Source of the DNA: Anaerotignum faecicola
GTDB lineage: Bacteria > Bacillota > Clostridia > Lachnospirales > Anaerotignaceae
Reading direction: 5' to 3'
Assembly: GCA_024460105.1 (NCBI GenBank)
Contig: JANFXS010000003.1
Location: 372,001 to 436,000, forward strand
DNA length: 64,000 nt
Part shown: positions 1 to 9,208 of the stretch, piece by piece
How the letters are laid out: each line of letters opens with the position of its first letter
How positions within the stretch are numbered: position 1 is the first letter of the stretch
Position numbers and translations under genes: made by a program
Notes under the pieces: model-generated
What the model was told of the DNA's origin: nothing
What the model saw: the letters and a program-made list of their open reading frames with translations, nothing else
The model's database searches: none

Positions 1-203
1 ACTGTATCTCCCAACACGCTTATTGAACGATGGGTAGTATCGCTTAACTCTTGTCTTAAGATCCGCTGGCTCTCGCCTATATCCCTTTTTATGCCTTCAA
101 GACGTTCAATCTCACTGTTTCCATTATTCTTTTTAACGGCTGCCAAAACAAGTATTATACATATTATTGCCGCTATCAAAAGACCGATTATTATATAATC
201 CAT
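1..203 (-). CDS. N-terminal part of a membrane-anchored coiled-coil protein, probably RmuC
   Basis: The gene starts at ATG 203, with GGAGG a few bases upstream, and runs off the left edge of the window after 67 codons. Residues 3-22 form one hydrophobic segment, followed by a charged stretch (KKNNGNSEIERLE) that looks like the start of a coiled coil. This layout matches the N-terminus of RmuC-type DNA recombination proteins, which have a membrane anchor, a long coiled coil and then a nuclease-like domain. The diagnostic C-terminal domain lies outside the window, so the name is an inference. It is the last visible gene of a plsC, metallo-hydrolase, rmuC-like run, with 15 nt between it and the gene before. 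Confidence 0.5.
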   Translation of the reverse strand, partial: MDYIIIGLLIAAIICIILVLAAVKKNNGNSEIERLEGIKRDIGESQRILRQELSDTTHRSISVLGDT

Positions 204-218
204 TTGATCCTCCAATTT

Positions 219-1403
219 TTATTCTACACAGTTTTTATGTCCCCTGAATCCGCTTTCCTCAGCTTCTTCACGGCTTTCAAAATAAACCCTGTTTTCATCG
301 TTGGGCAGTGAACCGCATGATGGCGAATGAAATACTTTGGTATTTTTATTTCCAATATAGCAAGCCCCGCTGACGTTGGTATCCGAACTTTCCTGAGATG
401 AAACTCCGCTGTTTTCCGGAATATCTGCATCACTTTCTGTTCCGCCGCTTTCGGGCGTCGGAGTTTCTGTTTTCTTAATATTTGAAGTTCCATTGTCTTG
501 CCCGCCGTCAACTTCTATAATATCGTTATTTCCGCCATAATCCACTTCAATGGTCTCCCCGTCAGTCCTGACAACAATATCTCCGAGATAATCGTTCCTG
601 TAAACTTTCGCTCCTAAATCGCTCAGCTTTTCCAGCGTTTCGTCATTCGGAAGCCCGTAATCGTTTCCTTCCCCAACCTGTATAACGGCCACTTCAGGAC
701 TTACGGCTCTCAAAAATTCTTCGCTTGAAGAAGTACGCGAACCATGGTGGGCAACTTTAAGCACATCGGAATTTAAATCATATCCGCCACTTAAAATATC
801 GCTTTCGCGTTCCTGTTCAATGTCCCCGGTAAAAAGGAAACTTCTGCTGCCGTAATCCATTTTGCATACCAACGAAATATTATTCGGATCACCGTTATAA
901 TCGCTCTTTGGCGGTATAACAAGAAACTGCGCGCTTCCCAAAGTAAAACTGTAATCGTCCGTCGGGCGTATTTCTTCAACTTCATTTTCCTCTATGGCAT
1001 ACAGCATATTTGTATATACCATAGAATCAAAATCGCCCTCCGGCAAAAGAATTTTGTCAACATCAAAGTTTGCCAGTATATTTCTCATAGAACCTATATG
1101 ATCTTCATGATGATGAGTCCCTATAGCGACATCAATATGGCTTACGCCTTGATTTTTTAAATATTCTGTTATATATTCGTTATCGCCCCTGTTGCCTGAA
1201 TCTATAAGCACGTTATAACCGTCGGGAAGTTTTATAAGCGAACAGTCCGCCTGTCCAACGTCTATATAATGAACTTCAAGAGTGCCGTTTGCAGGTATTG
1301 CCGTACTTTGAACATTTTCATCAGAAGCGTTAACCGAACATGACGTAATCAAAAAAGATATTAAAAAAACAATAAAAACTTTAAATTTATTTAAAAAATT
1401 CAT
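219..1403 (-). CDS. Lipoprotein ComEC/Rec2-type metallo-beta-lactamase-fold hydrolase
   Basis: A 394-aa secreted lipoprotein: a hydrophobic signal segment ends in a lipobox-like ITSC with Cys22. The metallo-beta-lactamase fold follows, with its metal motif HHHEDH at residues 97-102 and the later AHHGSRTS motif. This is the stand-alone version of the hydrolase domain of the competence protein ComEC. The last ~50 residues hold a small Cys-containing module (CYIG, FHSPSC, HKNC) of the Ada-like metal-binding type often attached to extracellular nucleases. Substrate is not proven; an extracellular nucleic acid or nucleotide role is an inference. It follows plsC by 13 nt, with an AAAGGA ribosome site, so it is probably co-transcribed. 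Confidence 0.8.
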   Translation of the reverse strand: MNFLNKFKVFIVFLISFLITSCSVNASDENVQSTAIPANGTLEVHYIDVGQADCSLIKLPDGYNVLIDSGNRGDNEYITEYLKNQGVSHIDVAIGTHHHEDHIGSMRNILANFDVDKILLPEGDFDSMVYTNMLYAIEENEVEEIRPTDDYSFTLGSAQFLVIPPKSDYNGDPNNISLVCKMDYGSRSFLFTGDIEQERESDILSGGYDLNSDVLKVAHHGSRTSSSEEFLRAVSPEVAVIQVGEGNDYGLPNDETLEKLSDLGAKVYRNDYLGDIVVRTDGETIEVDYGGNNDIIEVDGGQDNGTSNIKKTETPTPESGGTESDADIPENSGVSSQESSDTNVSGACYIGNKNTKVFHSPSCGSLPNDENRVYFESREEAEESGFRGHKNCVE

Positions 1404-1416
1404 TTTGCTATTCCTT

Positions 1417-2139
1417 TCATTTCATCGGTCCTTCAATTATTTCCTGCACAGTTGAATGAAGTTTTGATAATTCCTCTTTTCCTAATGAGGCCACGTCTAT
1501 TTTTTTGTGCACATATAAATGTACGTCCGCCGGAGCAATTATATAATTATTGTTTTCAAGCACATCCGCCGCTCCGATAATAGTAAGAGGTATTATAGGA
1601 ACTTTGGACTTTGTGGCAAGTTTAAAACTTCCCGCCTTAAATTCCTGTATTTTCCCGTCCCTGCTTCTTGTCCCTTCCGGAAAAATTATTAGGGAATGTC
1701 CGCTTTTTAAAAGTTCAATGCCTTCAAGTATAATTTTGAGCTGCTGTTTCATATCGCTTCTATCCATAAAAAGGCAGTGTATGCTGTCCATCCAGCCTTT
1801 AATAATCGGCAATTTTTTCAGTTCAATTTTTGCAATAAACCCAACGGGAATTTCTATTTCATCCAAAAGCATTGCAAAATCAAAATTGCTTTGATGATTG
1901 CTTACAAACAGATAGTTTCCGTCTTTCGGAAGATTTTCGGGATTATGGACAATTACGTTTGCCCCTGTGTCCCTTACCCTTCCCCCTGCCCACCAGTGTA
2001 CAACCTTATAAATATATTCATCCGCCGCTTTCCTGCCCTTTGCCCTCAATATCAACTTAGCTTTGAATCTAAGCGGTACTAAAGCAATTACGGCCCCAAG
2101 GGCTTTTATATAAAACTTAATTGTCCTAAACATTTCCAA
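1417..2139 (-). CDS. plsC: 1-acyl-sn-glycerol-3-phosphate acyltransferase
   Basis: A 240-aa membrane-associated acyltransferase that adds the second acyl chain to lysophosphatidic acid during phospholipid synthesis. The catalytic HX4D motif is seen as NHQSNFD (His82, Asp87) and the phosphate-binding motif as FPEGTR at residues 153-158. An N-terminal hydrophobic segment (about residues 10-30) would hold it at the membrane. Length is usual for PlsC. The start is ATG 2139 behind GGAGG. It is the first gene of the leftward run into the lipoprotein hydrolase and the RmuC-like gene. Confidence 0.92.
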   Translation of the reverse strand: MEMFRTIKFYIKALGAVIALVPLRFKAKLILRAKGRKAADEYIYKVVHWWAGGRVRDTGANVIVHNPENLPKDGNYLFVSNHQSNFDFAMLLDEIEIPVGFIAKIELKKLPIIKGWMDSIHCLFMDRSDMKQQLKIILEGIELLKSGHSLIIFPEGTRSRDGKIQEFKAGSFKLATKSKVPIIPLTIIGAADVLENNNYIIAPADVHLYVHKKIDVASLGKEELSKLHSTVQEIIEGPMK

Positions 2140-2284
2140 CCTCCGATTATAAATTTAAATTTTCATATTTTATATTATACATCACAAAACCAATATCTGC
2201 AAAACTATTTATATAAAAACGGATATATCGCACCGCCGCTTTAAATATATTTCGATTTATAAAAACATGGCTCCTTAAATAAAA

Positions 2285-2312
2285 AAGCACGGGCCTTATC
2301 AGACCCATGCTT
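2285..2312 (-). terminator. Rho-independent terminator of the LysM/esterase gene
   Basis: Stem AAGCA-x-GGG pairs with CCC-x-TGCTT around a 10-nt loop, with one mismatch. On the minus strand it is followed by a T-run. It lies just past the stop codon at 2334. Confidence 0.75.
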
Positions 2313-2333
2313 TAAAATCAAATTTAATTAAAA

Positions 2334-3737
2334 TTATTTAGACTGCTCAAACAACCAATTTCTCATATCTTCGTCAGCGTAGGCAGGAACCCATGAGAAA
2401 TGCGCTGAAGGTGTGAACACTGAACCTTCCGGATAAATTGTCGATTTATATTCAACCTTTGCAGCATCAAGCGCTTCAAGTGTAGGATATAAAAATTCAT
2501 CAGGAGCTACAGTCGGATCATCTGCCGCATGGAATATCCACATAGGAATTCCTTTAAGCGCTGAAACTTTTTCAGGATCTGCGCCTCCGCAAACAGGAAC
2601 TAATGCCGCAAATGTATCAGGGTGCGCAATAGCTATCGCATATGTAGCAAAACCGCCTGCCGACAATCCCGTCATATAAATCCTGTCTTTATCAACAGAG
2701 TATTCTTCCATTGTTTTTTCAAGGAGATTATAAGCGGCAACACTGTAATCAGTCATCTGGAAAGCGTTTTCAGCTTCTCCTGATCTGTATGTCATTAAAG
2801 TCGTCCAGTTATCGCTGTCGTCCTTGCTTGCACACTGAGGCGCAAGAACAATACATTCGTTTATTCCGGCTTCGCTGTCCTTAGCCCAAACAGTAGCCAT
2901 CTGATATCTCTTTAACACCATGTCAAGCGACTGTGAACGCTGTCCTGAACCATGAAGGGCAAATACAACAGGATATTTCTTAGAAGCGTCATAATTTGAA
3001 GGAACATAGATTTCATAAGGCATAGTTACGCCTGTTTCTTCGTCAACATATTCTTTCTCTTCAAAAAGCGCATATGCGTCGTTGTCTTCGGCTCTTACGA
3101 CATTAACCGTGTATGTATTTGAAACATCGCCGTTTGCAACGGTTATTTCAATTTCCTGCTTAACTTCCGCGTCATAGTCCTCATATCCGTCAGGAAGCTT
3201 AACAATAACGTCCGAACCGCTTTCAACTTCTTCACCGTCAACAGTCACTACCGAACCTTCAGGCGCGGAAGGCGTAACCTTCACTCCGTAAATGTCGCTT
3301 TGAACATTAAATGTATATTCATTAACAAGAGATTCGAATTTCGGAGATATGCTGTTGCCGGTTAATGTTATATCATTAACTTCAAGTCCTGTAAGGATGG
3401 CTTCCGTTTCTTTTGCTTCTTCCGTTTCCTTAGTTTCCTCGGCAGGTTTTTCTTCTTTTACAGGCTCAGCCGGTTTGATCGTTTCAGCCGGTACTGTTTC
3501 TTCAGCTGGTTTTTCCAAATCCGGCACTTTTAATACCTGATCAGGGTAGATAAGATTTGGGTTAACCAATCCGTTCATTTCTGCAAGAACTCTCCATGTT
3601 GTATTAAAAGCAGGAGCTATTTTGGATAAGTTATCCCCTTTTTTAACAACATATTCCCCTGCCATTGCAAGCGGAGCGCAACCGAGAGCCATAACAGCCG
3701 TTAAGCCTAAAGCGGCCGCCCTTTTCGATAATTTCAT
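2334..3737 (-). CDS. Secreted LysM / cadherin-like / esterase multidomain protein
   Basis: A 467-aa exported protein. In order: signal peptide (1-26); one LysM wall-binding domain (about 28-72, YVVKKGDNLSKI); a Glu/Pro/Lys-rich linker (73-112); a cadherin-like beta-sandwich (about 115-215); and an alpha/beta-hydrolase of the feruloyl-esterase/PHB-depolymerase type (225-467). The nucleophile elbow is GLSAG (Ser359), with Asp406/407 and His446 as likely partners in the triad. LysM should hold the enzyme on peptidoglycan, where it could act on ester-linked plant polysaccharide or similar substrates; the substrate is unknown. It is monocistronic with its own terminator. Confidence 0.8.
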   Translation of the reverse strand: MKLSKRAAALGLTAVMALGCAPLAMAGEYVVKKGDNLSKIAPAFNTTWRVLAEMNGLVNPNLIYPDQVLKVPDLEKPAEETVPAETIKPAEPVKEEKPAEETKETEEAKETEAILTGLEVNDITLTGNSISPKFESLVNEYTFNVQSDIYGVKVTPSAPEGSVVTVDGEEVESGSDVIVKLPDGYEDYDAEVKQEIEITVANGDVSNTYTVNVVRAEDNDAYALFEEKEYVDEETGVTMPYEIYVPSNYDASKKYPVVFALHGSGQRSQSLDMVLKRYQMATVWAKDSEAGINECIVLAPQCASKDDSDNWTTLMTYRSGEAENAFQMTDYSVAAYNLLEKTMEEYSVDKDRIYMTGLSAGGFATYAIAIAHPDTFAALVPVCGGADPEKVSALKGIPMWIFHAADDPTVAPDEFLYPTLEALDAAKVEYKSTIYPEGSVFTPSAHFSWVPAYADEDMRNWLFEQSK

Positions 3738-4080
3738 AAAAATTCCTCCCTACTAAATTTATTTTGTTTTACAAATACTGCATATATTAAAGTTATCATA
3801 AAATAAAAATATAGTCAAACATTTTATTCAACATTGCCCACTATACGATTATATCGTTCGCTGTAATTCCAAAAAATACGAAAAACAGCACATATCCTCA
3901 CCATATAATAGTTAAATACTTATTATATTTTAACATCGCCAAAAATCGCCGATTAGCAATTTTATATAATCAAGAAGCTCTTAAGACAATAAATACGAAA
4001 GAAAAAACATCATAATTTACTAAAAACTATTTCATTATAATCCTTAAAATCAATTATTACTTTTTTTTATGTAAATTCCC

Positions 4081-4109
4081 TTGTTAAAAAATTAAAAATA
4101 TTATAGAAT
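4081..4109 (+). promoter_or_regulatory. Sigma-A-type promoter of proS
   Basis: TTGTTA (4081-4086) and TAGAAT (4104-4109) are separated by 17 nt. The implied leader to ATG 4151 is only about 35 nt, too short for a T-box. The rest of the 3738-4080 spacer is AT-rich and I see no other element in it. Confidence 0.6.
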
Positions 4110-4150
4110 GGTAAAATATGATAATATAAGAATTGAAAGGAGCAACAAAA

Positions 4151-5587
4151 ATGGCTAATGATAAAAAACTTGTGGCTGCCATTACAGATATGGAACAAGA
4201 CTTCCCACAATGGTATACAGACGTCGTTAAAAAAGCCGACCTTGTTGATTATTCAAGCGTCAAAGGCTGCATGATAATACGTCCATACGGATATGCAATT
4301 TGGGAACTTATGCAGAAGGAGCTTGACTCCCGCTTTAAAAAAACCGGCCATGAAAACGTTTATATGCCTATGTTCATACCGGAAAGCCTGCTTCAAAAAG
4401 AAAAGGATCATGTGGAAGGATTTGCGCCTGAAGTCGCATGGGTTACCCACGGAGGCGATAACGAGCTTCAGGAACGGCTCTGCGTCCGCCCTACATCCGA
4501 AACGCTTTTCTGCGACCATTACAAAAACATAATACACTCATATAGGGATCTTCCAAAGCTTTATAACCAATGGTGTTCCGTAGTTCGGTGGGAAAAAACT
4601 ACAAGGCCGTTTTTGAGAACAACTGAATTCCTTTGGCAGGAGGGCCATACAGCCCATGCGACCGCCGAAGAAAGCGAAGAAGAAACAATAAAAATGCTTA
4701 ACGTTTATGCGGATTTTTGCGCCCAAACACTCGCAATCCCCGTAATAAAAGGCGAAAAAACTGCAAAGGAACGCTTTGCAGGCGCTAAATCAACATACAC
4801 AATAGAAAGCCTTATGCATGACGGAAAGGCTCTTCAAAGCGGCACATCGCATAATTTCGGCGATGGGTTTGCACATGCGTTTGAAATTCAATACACAGAT
4901 CAAAATAACGAATTAAAGTATGTCCATCAAACGTCATGGGGCGTTTCAACACGCCTTATGGGCGCAATTATAATGGTTCACGGCGACAACAGCGGGCTTG
5001 TGCTTCCTCCTGCAATCGCCCCGATACAAGTTATAATCGTTCCTATCGCTATGCACAAAGACGGCGTTAAAGAAAAAGCCTTTGAAATTAACGAAAAATT
5101 ATCAAAATCAGTCAGGGTTAAATCGGATTTAACAGATAAATCTCCAGGATGGAAATTCAGCGAATATGAGATGAAAGGCGTTCCTGTCCGCCTAGAAATA
5201 GGCCCTAAAGATATCGAAAAAAATCAGGCCGTTCTTGTGCGCCGTGATACAGGCGAAAAGATAACCGTATCCCTCGAAAATATAGAAAAAGAAATTTTGG
5301 CGCTTCTTGACGAAATACAAAAAAACCTCTACGAAAAAGCAAAACAAAACAGGGACTCAAAGACATATACAGCCAAAAATATGGAAGAATTTGAAAAAAT
5401 CCTTAATGAAACGCCAGGGTTCATTAAAGCCATGTGGTGCGGCGACCGCGCATGTGAAGACGCTATAAAAGAAAAAACGGGAGCTACAAGCAGATGTATA
5501 CCGTTTGAACAGGAAAAATTAGACGACGTATGTGTTTGCTGCGGCAAAAAAGCCAAACATATGCTCTACTGGGGACGCGCTTATTAA
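4151..5587 (+). CDS. proS: Prolyl-tRNA synthetase, archaeal/eukaryotic-like short form
   Basis: A 478-aa class II aminoacyl-tRNA synthetase that charges tRNA-Pro in the cytoplasm. It is the short form without the editing insertion, related to archaeal/eukaryotic ProRS: class II core, anticodon-binding domain from about residue 280, and a C-terminal zinc-binding-like domain ending [11 protein letters not shown] and the family's terminal Tyr. The frame is open from a TTG at 4133, but AAAGGAG at about 4136-4142 places the real start at ATG 4151. It is transcribed alone between two minus-strand genes, with its own promoter and a strong terminator. Confidence 0.95.
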   Translation: MANDKKLVAAITDMEQDFPQWYTDVVKKADLVDYSSVKGCMIIRPYGYAIWELMQKELDSRFKKTGHENVYMPMFIPESLLQKEKDHVEGFAPEVAWVTHGGDNELQERLCVRPTSETLFCDHYKNIIHSYRDLPKLYNQWCSVVRWEKTTRPFLRTTEFLWQEGHTAHATAEESEEETIKMLNVYADFCAQTLAIPVIKGEKTAKERFAGAKSTYTIESLMHDGKALQSGTSHNFGDGFAHAFEIQYTDQNNELKYVHQTSWGVSTRLMGAIIMVHGDNSGLVLPPAIAPIQVIIVPIAMHKDGVKEKAFEINEKLSKSVRVKSDLTDKSPGWKFSEYEMKGVPVRLEIGPKDIEKNQAVLVRRDTGEKITVSLENIEKEILALLDEIQKNLYEKAKQNRDSKTYTAKNMEEFEKILNETPGFIKAMWCGDRACEDAIKEKTGATSRCIPFEQEKLDDVCVCCGKKAKHMLYWGRAY

Positions 5588-5644
5588 ACTTTAAAAACTA
5601 TGCATAAGCACAGAGTTTATTCATAAACACCCTAAAAATATAAA

Positions 5645-5676
5645 AACCGAACCGAATTATATCTCTCGGTTCGGTT
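5645..5676 (+). terminator. Terminator of proS
   Basis: An 11-bp perfect stem (AACCGAACCGA with TCGGTTCGGTT) and a 10-nt loop, followed by TTATTATATTTTTTT. The spacer from 5690 to 6015 is AT-rich with no gene or structure that I can support. Confidence 0.88.
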
Positions 5677-6015
5677 TATTATATTTTTTTAAACGATTTT
5701 GTAATTCTTACTTAGAGCCGATATACTCTTTATTTCCGTTAACTGCTTATAAAACTTTCGCAATTTAGCGTATTAACATGCTGAAATTAAAGTTAAATCC
5801 TGTAAGCCCAAATCATCTTTCCATTTCCTGCGCACGCCATATAAACGTATAAATTTATAATTCTTATAAACTTTATCGCTCGTTATATAATTTGGGTTTC
5901 CTTTCTTCTTCATACCGTTTAAGACAATACATTTAAATATTTTAACTATCATAAACCTTTACCGGACAAAATATGTTTTTAACTTCCGCTATTAAATATT
6001 ATCGGATGATATAAC

Positions 6016-6054
6016 AAAAAGGAACGGTATTATAAACAAATCCCGTTCCTTTTT
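6016..6054 (-). terminator. Terminator of the M23 peptidase gene
   Basis: AAAAAGGAACGG pairs with CCGTTCCTTTTT. Read on the minus strand, the stem is followed by a T-run just downstream of the stop at 6068. Confidence 0.85.
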
Positions 6055-6067
6055 AACTTATTAACTT

Positions 6068-7264
6068 TTACCTTGATATATTTCCTACGCCAAGATACGG
6101 TTCAGGGCTTACATATTTTCCGTTAAGCCTAACTTCAAAATGGCAGTGATTTCCCGTTGAATTTCCCGTGCTTCCACACTTAGCTATAACCTGCCCTCTT
6201 GAAACTGTAGAGCCTTTCGGCACAACAAGACTCGAGTTGTGCCCGTAAAGCGTAACCAGGCCTCCGCCGTGATTAATCATAATTGTATTTCCATATCCGT
6301 TCATCCACCCTGAATAAATAACTGTACCGGCTTCAGCTGCAACAATATTAGCTCCGTAACTCGCCGGAATGTCATAACCTGTATGGAATTCCGTTCCGCT
6401 TCCAATCGGTCTGTTCCTGCTTACAAAGCCGCTGCTCAAGCTTGACGATGACGCCGCTCTTGAAGGAACCGGCCAGTTAAGCGTACCTCCCGTATATACA
6501 TATCCCGAATCGGATCCCTGCTCTGCCAGAGCCTGGTTAATAAGGGCTTCAACTTCCCTGCTTGCTTTTTCATTGCTCTCAATAAGCTGATTATACTTTT
6601 CTTCATCCTGCTCATATGAAAGCATTATAGCCTTCTTTTCATCAAGAGCGCTGGAAACAGCGTCATTCTTTTCTTTTTGTTCAATAAGCAGTTTTTCAGC
6701 CTCCGCCTGTTCAAGTTCGATGTCCTTTGTTTTCTTTTCTATAAGCTCCTTATTTGCTTTGAGGTTTTCAAGTATTTCATTATCGTAATTTATAATATCC
6801 TGTATGTACTGCATCCTTGTCAGCACGTCAGTCATGCTGTCGGATTCCAAAACAACCTCAAGATAACCGACGCTTCCGTTTTCATGCATAAACTTTATCC
6901 TTTTGCCAAACATATCCATTTGGTTATCCTGATCGATTACAGCCTGTTCAAGCTGCGCCTTTGACTCGTCAAGTCTTGCGGTTACCTCATTTAAATCGCT
7001 CTGAGCCTTGTCAAGTTCCTCCTGGGCCGCTTGAAGCACCTTGTCCAGCGCGTCAAGTTCTTCCTGAACAGAAGCTTTTTTATTTTTAAGTGATTCCAAT
7101 TCTTTCTTTGCGTTTTCGCTTGCATTTGCAAGTTCTTTCCTCTCGCTCTGCAACTGGGAAAGCGTTTTTGCCGCGCTTGCAACCGTAGGCGTCTGGGTAA
7201 AAACCAAAGCAAACATCGAAACTGTTAAAACAGCTGCTTTTTTTAAATTTAATTTAGCTCTCAT
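6068..7264 (-). CDS. Secreted coiled-coil M23 murein hydrolase (EnvC/PcsB-like)
   Basis: A 398-aa exported protein with a signal peptide ending near VASAA (about residue 32). A long coiled coil (about 35-245) is rich in Glu, Lys and Leu. The C-terminal M23/LytM domain (about 270-390) shows the zinc ligands in FHTGYD and HCHFEV. The layout is that of EnvC/PcsB proteins, which work with or under FtsEX in septal peptidoglycan hydrolysis. No ftsEX genes are in this window. Both metal motifs are present, so it may be an active hydrolase and not just an activator. Ribosome site AGAGGA precedes ATG 7264. Confidence 0.88.
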   Translation of the reverse strand: MRAKLNLKKAAVLTVSMFALVFTQTPTVASAAKTLSQLQSERKELANASENAKKELESLKNKKASVQEELDALDKVLQAAQEELDKAQSDLNEVTARLDESKAQLEQAVIDQDNQMDMFGKRIKFMHENGSVGYLEVVLESDSMTDVLTRMQYIQDIINYDNEILENLKANKELIEKKTKDIELEQAEAEKLLIEQKEKNDAVSSALDEKKAIMLSYEQDEEKYNQLIESNEKASREVEALINQALAEQGSDSGYVYTGGTLNWPVPSRAASSSSLSSGFVSRNRPIGSGTEFHTGYDIPASYGANIVAAEAGTVIYSGWMNGYGNTIMINHGGGLVTLYGHNSSLVVPKGSTVSRGQVIAKCGSTGNSTGNHCHFEVRLNGKYVSPEPYLGVGNISR

Positions 7265-7367
7265 AGAAATCCTCTCTCCGTAATAATAATCAATAACTAG
7301 GATAGCACGTTTCTATTAAAAACTCCAGAAAATTTACAAAATATTCACAATTATAAACATAAAATAA

Positions 7368-8135
7368 CTATTGCCGTTTAATCCTTACATTAATGCAACC
7401 GTCTTTTTCACAAACTTCACTTTGAACGCCGTATACATGACAAATATTTTCTTCCGTTATAACATCCCGCGGCTTTCCTTCTGCAAAAACTTCGCTGTCT
7501 TTCATCATAATAATTTTGTCCGAAAACATGGCGGATAAATTTAAATCGTGTATCGTGAGCACAGCCCCCATGTTATTACTTCTTACGATATCGCAAATAC
7601 TTTCAAGCACAAAAAGCTGATTCTTAAGATCAAGACTGCTTGTGGGCTCGTCAAGGAGCAGAAACGAAGGTTCCTGCGCAAGAGCGCGGGCAATATAAAC
7701 CCTCTGTCTTTCTCCTCCGCTTATTTCATTTATATACTTAAACGCAAATTTTTCAAGCCCCATCTTTTTTATAATTTCAAAAACGACATCTTTGTCATGG
7801 CTGCTGATTTTTCCGAATATATAAGGAGTACGTCCAAGCATTATTACATCTATAACTTTCATAAGGAAGATATTATTAACATACTGAGGCACATACGCTA
7901 TAGCCTTTGCCCTTCTGTTCAACGGCATTTTCCGTATGCTTTCGCCATTTAACAAAACTTCCCCTTCAAAGGGAACAAGAATATTGTTTATACATTTCAG
8001 AAGCGTTGTTTTTCCTGTGCCGTTTGGTCCCAGTATACTTAAAATCCGGCCCTTTTCCGCTGTAAAAGATACATTTTTAAGTATATCCCTTTCCGCCGTG
8101 TATCTGAAGCCGATATTTTTAATTTCAATGCTCAT
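7368..8135 (-). CDS. btuD: ABC transporter ATPase, cobalamin-type importer
   Basis: A 255-aa ATPase of the iron-siderophore/B12 importer family. Walker A GPNGTGKT is at residues 36-43, signature SGGERQR at 139-145 and Walker B LLLDEP at about 159-164. It is the third gene of the leftward binding protein, permease, ATPase operon and its ATG overlaps the permease stop by 4 nt. Family homology alone cannot separate heme, siderophore and B12; the upstream cobalamin riboswitch makes B12 or another corrinoid the likely cargo. Confidence 0.85.
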   Translation of the reverse strand: MSIEIKNIGFRYTAERDILKNVSFTAEKGRILSILGPNGTGKTTLLKCINNILVPFEGEVLLNGESIRKMPLNRRAKAIAYVPQYVNNIFLMKVIDVIMLGRTPYIFGKISSHDKDVVFEIIKKMGLEKFAFKYINEISGGERQRVYIARALAQEPSFLLLDEPTSSLDLKNQLFVLESICDIVRSNNMGAVLTIHDLNLSAMFSDKIIMMKDSEVFAEGKPRDVITEENICHVYGVQSEVCEKDGCINVRIKRQ

Positions 8136-9205
8136 ATGCCGCGCCCCTTCCTGCCCTTCAGTATAAGGTTTATAAAAAGCGGTACGCCCAAGAATGAAAT
8201 TACAATCCCAACGGGTATACTTACAGGTGAAAGTATAGTTTTTCCGACAATATCGGAAACCAAGAGCAAAAACGCTCCTATTACCGCCGAAAACGGTATT
8301 AAAAATTTATGATTGTTTCCTACGGTCATTCTTGCTATATGCGGCGAAACAAGTCCGACAAAGCCTATAACTCCACAAAAACTGATTATGGCTGAAGTCA
8401 TTGCAACCGAAAGCGCCCCCATAAGCGCCCTCACAAACTTTGGACTAACGCCTAGGCTTTTCGAAAACTCGTCATCCCCTGAGGCCATAACATTCAATGC
8501 AAGGTAATATTTATAAACTACTGCCGTACATATGGATACAAATAATATAACAACTGTTGTTTCATCCCATGTAACGCCGTTAAAAGTTCCGAACGTCCAT
8601 TGCACAACCGCCGAAAGCTTATGTTCCTGTGCAAAAAATTCCACTGTCGAAGTCATTGCATTAAAAAAATAATTTAAGGCGATACCGGCAAGCGCTATGG
8701 TTTCCGCTCCCATGCCGGCTTTTACAGAAACGCCGTAAACAAGCAGCGCACATATAGACGAAGAAACAAATGCGCAGAATATTATTCCTGCCTCACTGCC
8801 AAAAAAAATGCCGCCTCCGAACACTATGCACAGCGACGCGCCAAATGCCGCCGCTGAAGATATACCTATAGTAAACGGGCTTACCAATGGATTATTTGTT
8901 ACGGACTGCATTGCCGCCCCGGAAACAGAAAGCCCTATTCCGGCAAACACAGCCATAATAATTCTCGGAAGGCGCATATAGACTATAATTTTATACGAAG
9001 CCGCATATGGCGAACCTTCAATCTCTCCGGTTATCCATGCCCATACGGCTTTTAGAACAAGGCTTACGCTTGTATCGGCAACGCCTAAAGCCATAAATAA
9101 AAATCCAAGAGCAAAAACCGTTACTATGCTTACAAAAAGTATAATATATTTAATACTGTCCGACTTTTCATATTTTCTTCTTATACCTTCACTGTCATTT
9201 TTCAT
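8132..9205 (-). CDS. btuC: FecCD-family permease, cobalamin-type importer
   Basis: A 357-aa polytopic inner-membrane permease of the FecCD/BtuC family, with about ten hydrophobic segments. Family motifs seen are GAAMQSVTNNPLVSP and FCGVIGFVGLVSPHIAR, the second forming the ATPase-coupling region. It follows the binding-protein gene by 3 nt and overlaps the ATPase gene by 4 nt, so the three are translationally linked. The N-terminus (about residues 1-20) is a charged cytoplasmic stretch before the first membrane helix. Substrate is assigned through the riboswitch upstream. Confidence 0.85.
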   Translation of the reverse strand: MKNDSEGIRRKYEKSDSIKYIILFVSIVTVFALGFLFMALGVADTSVSLVLKAVWAWITGEIEGSPYAASYKIIVYMRLPRIIMAVFAGIGLSVSGAAMQSVTNNPLVSPFTIGISSAAAFGASLCIVFGGGIFFGSEAGIIFCAFVSSSICALLVYGVSVKAGMGAETIALAGIALNYFFNAMTSTVEFFAQEHKLSAVVQWTFGTFNGVTWDETTVVILFVSICTAVVYKYYLALNVMASGDDEFSKSLGVSPKFVRALMGALSVAMTSAIISFCGVIGFVGLVSPHIARMTVGNNHKFLIPFSAVIGAFLLLVSDIVGKTILSPVSIPVGIVISFLGVPLFINLILKGRKGRGI

Positions 9206-9208
9206 AAC

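Noticed and set aside
3738-4150. T-box leader for proS
   Set aside because: The good promoter leaves a leader of only about 35 nt and no T-box motif (AGGGTGG) is seen.
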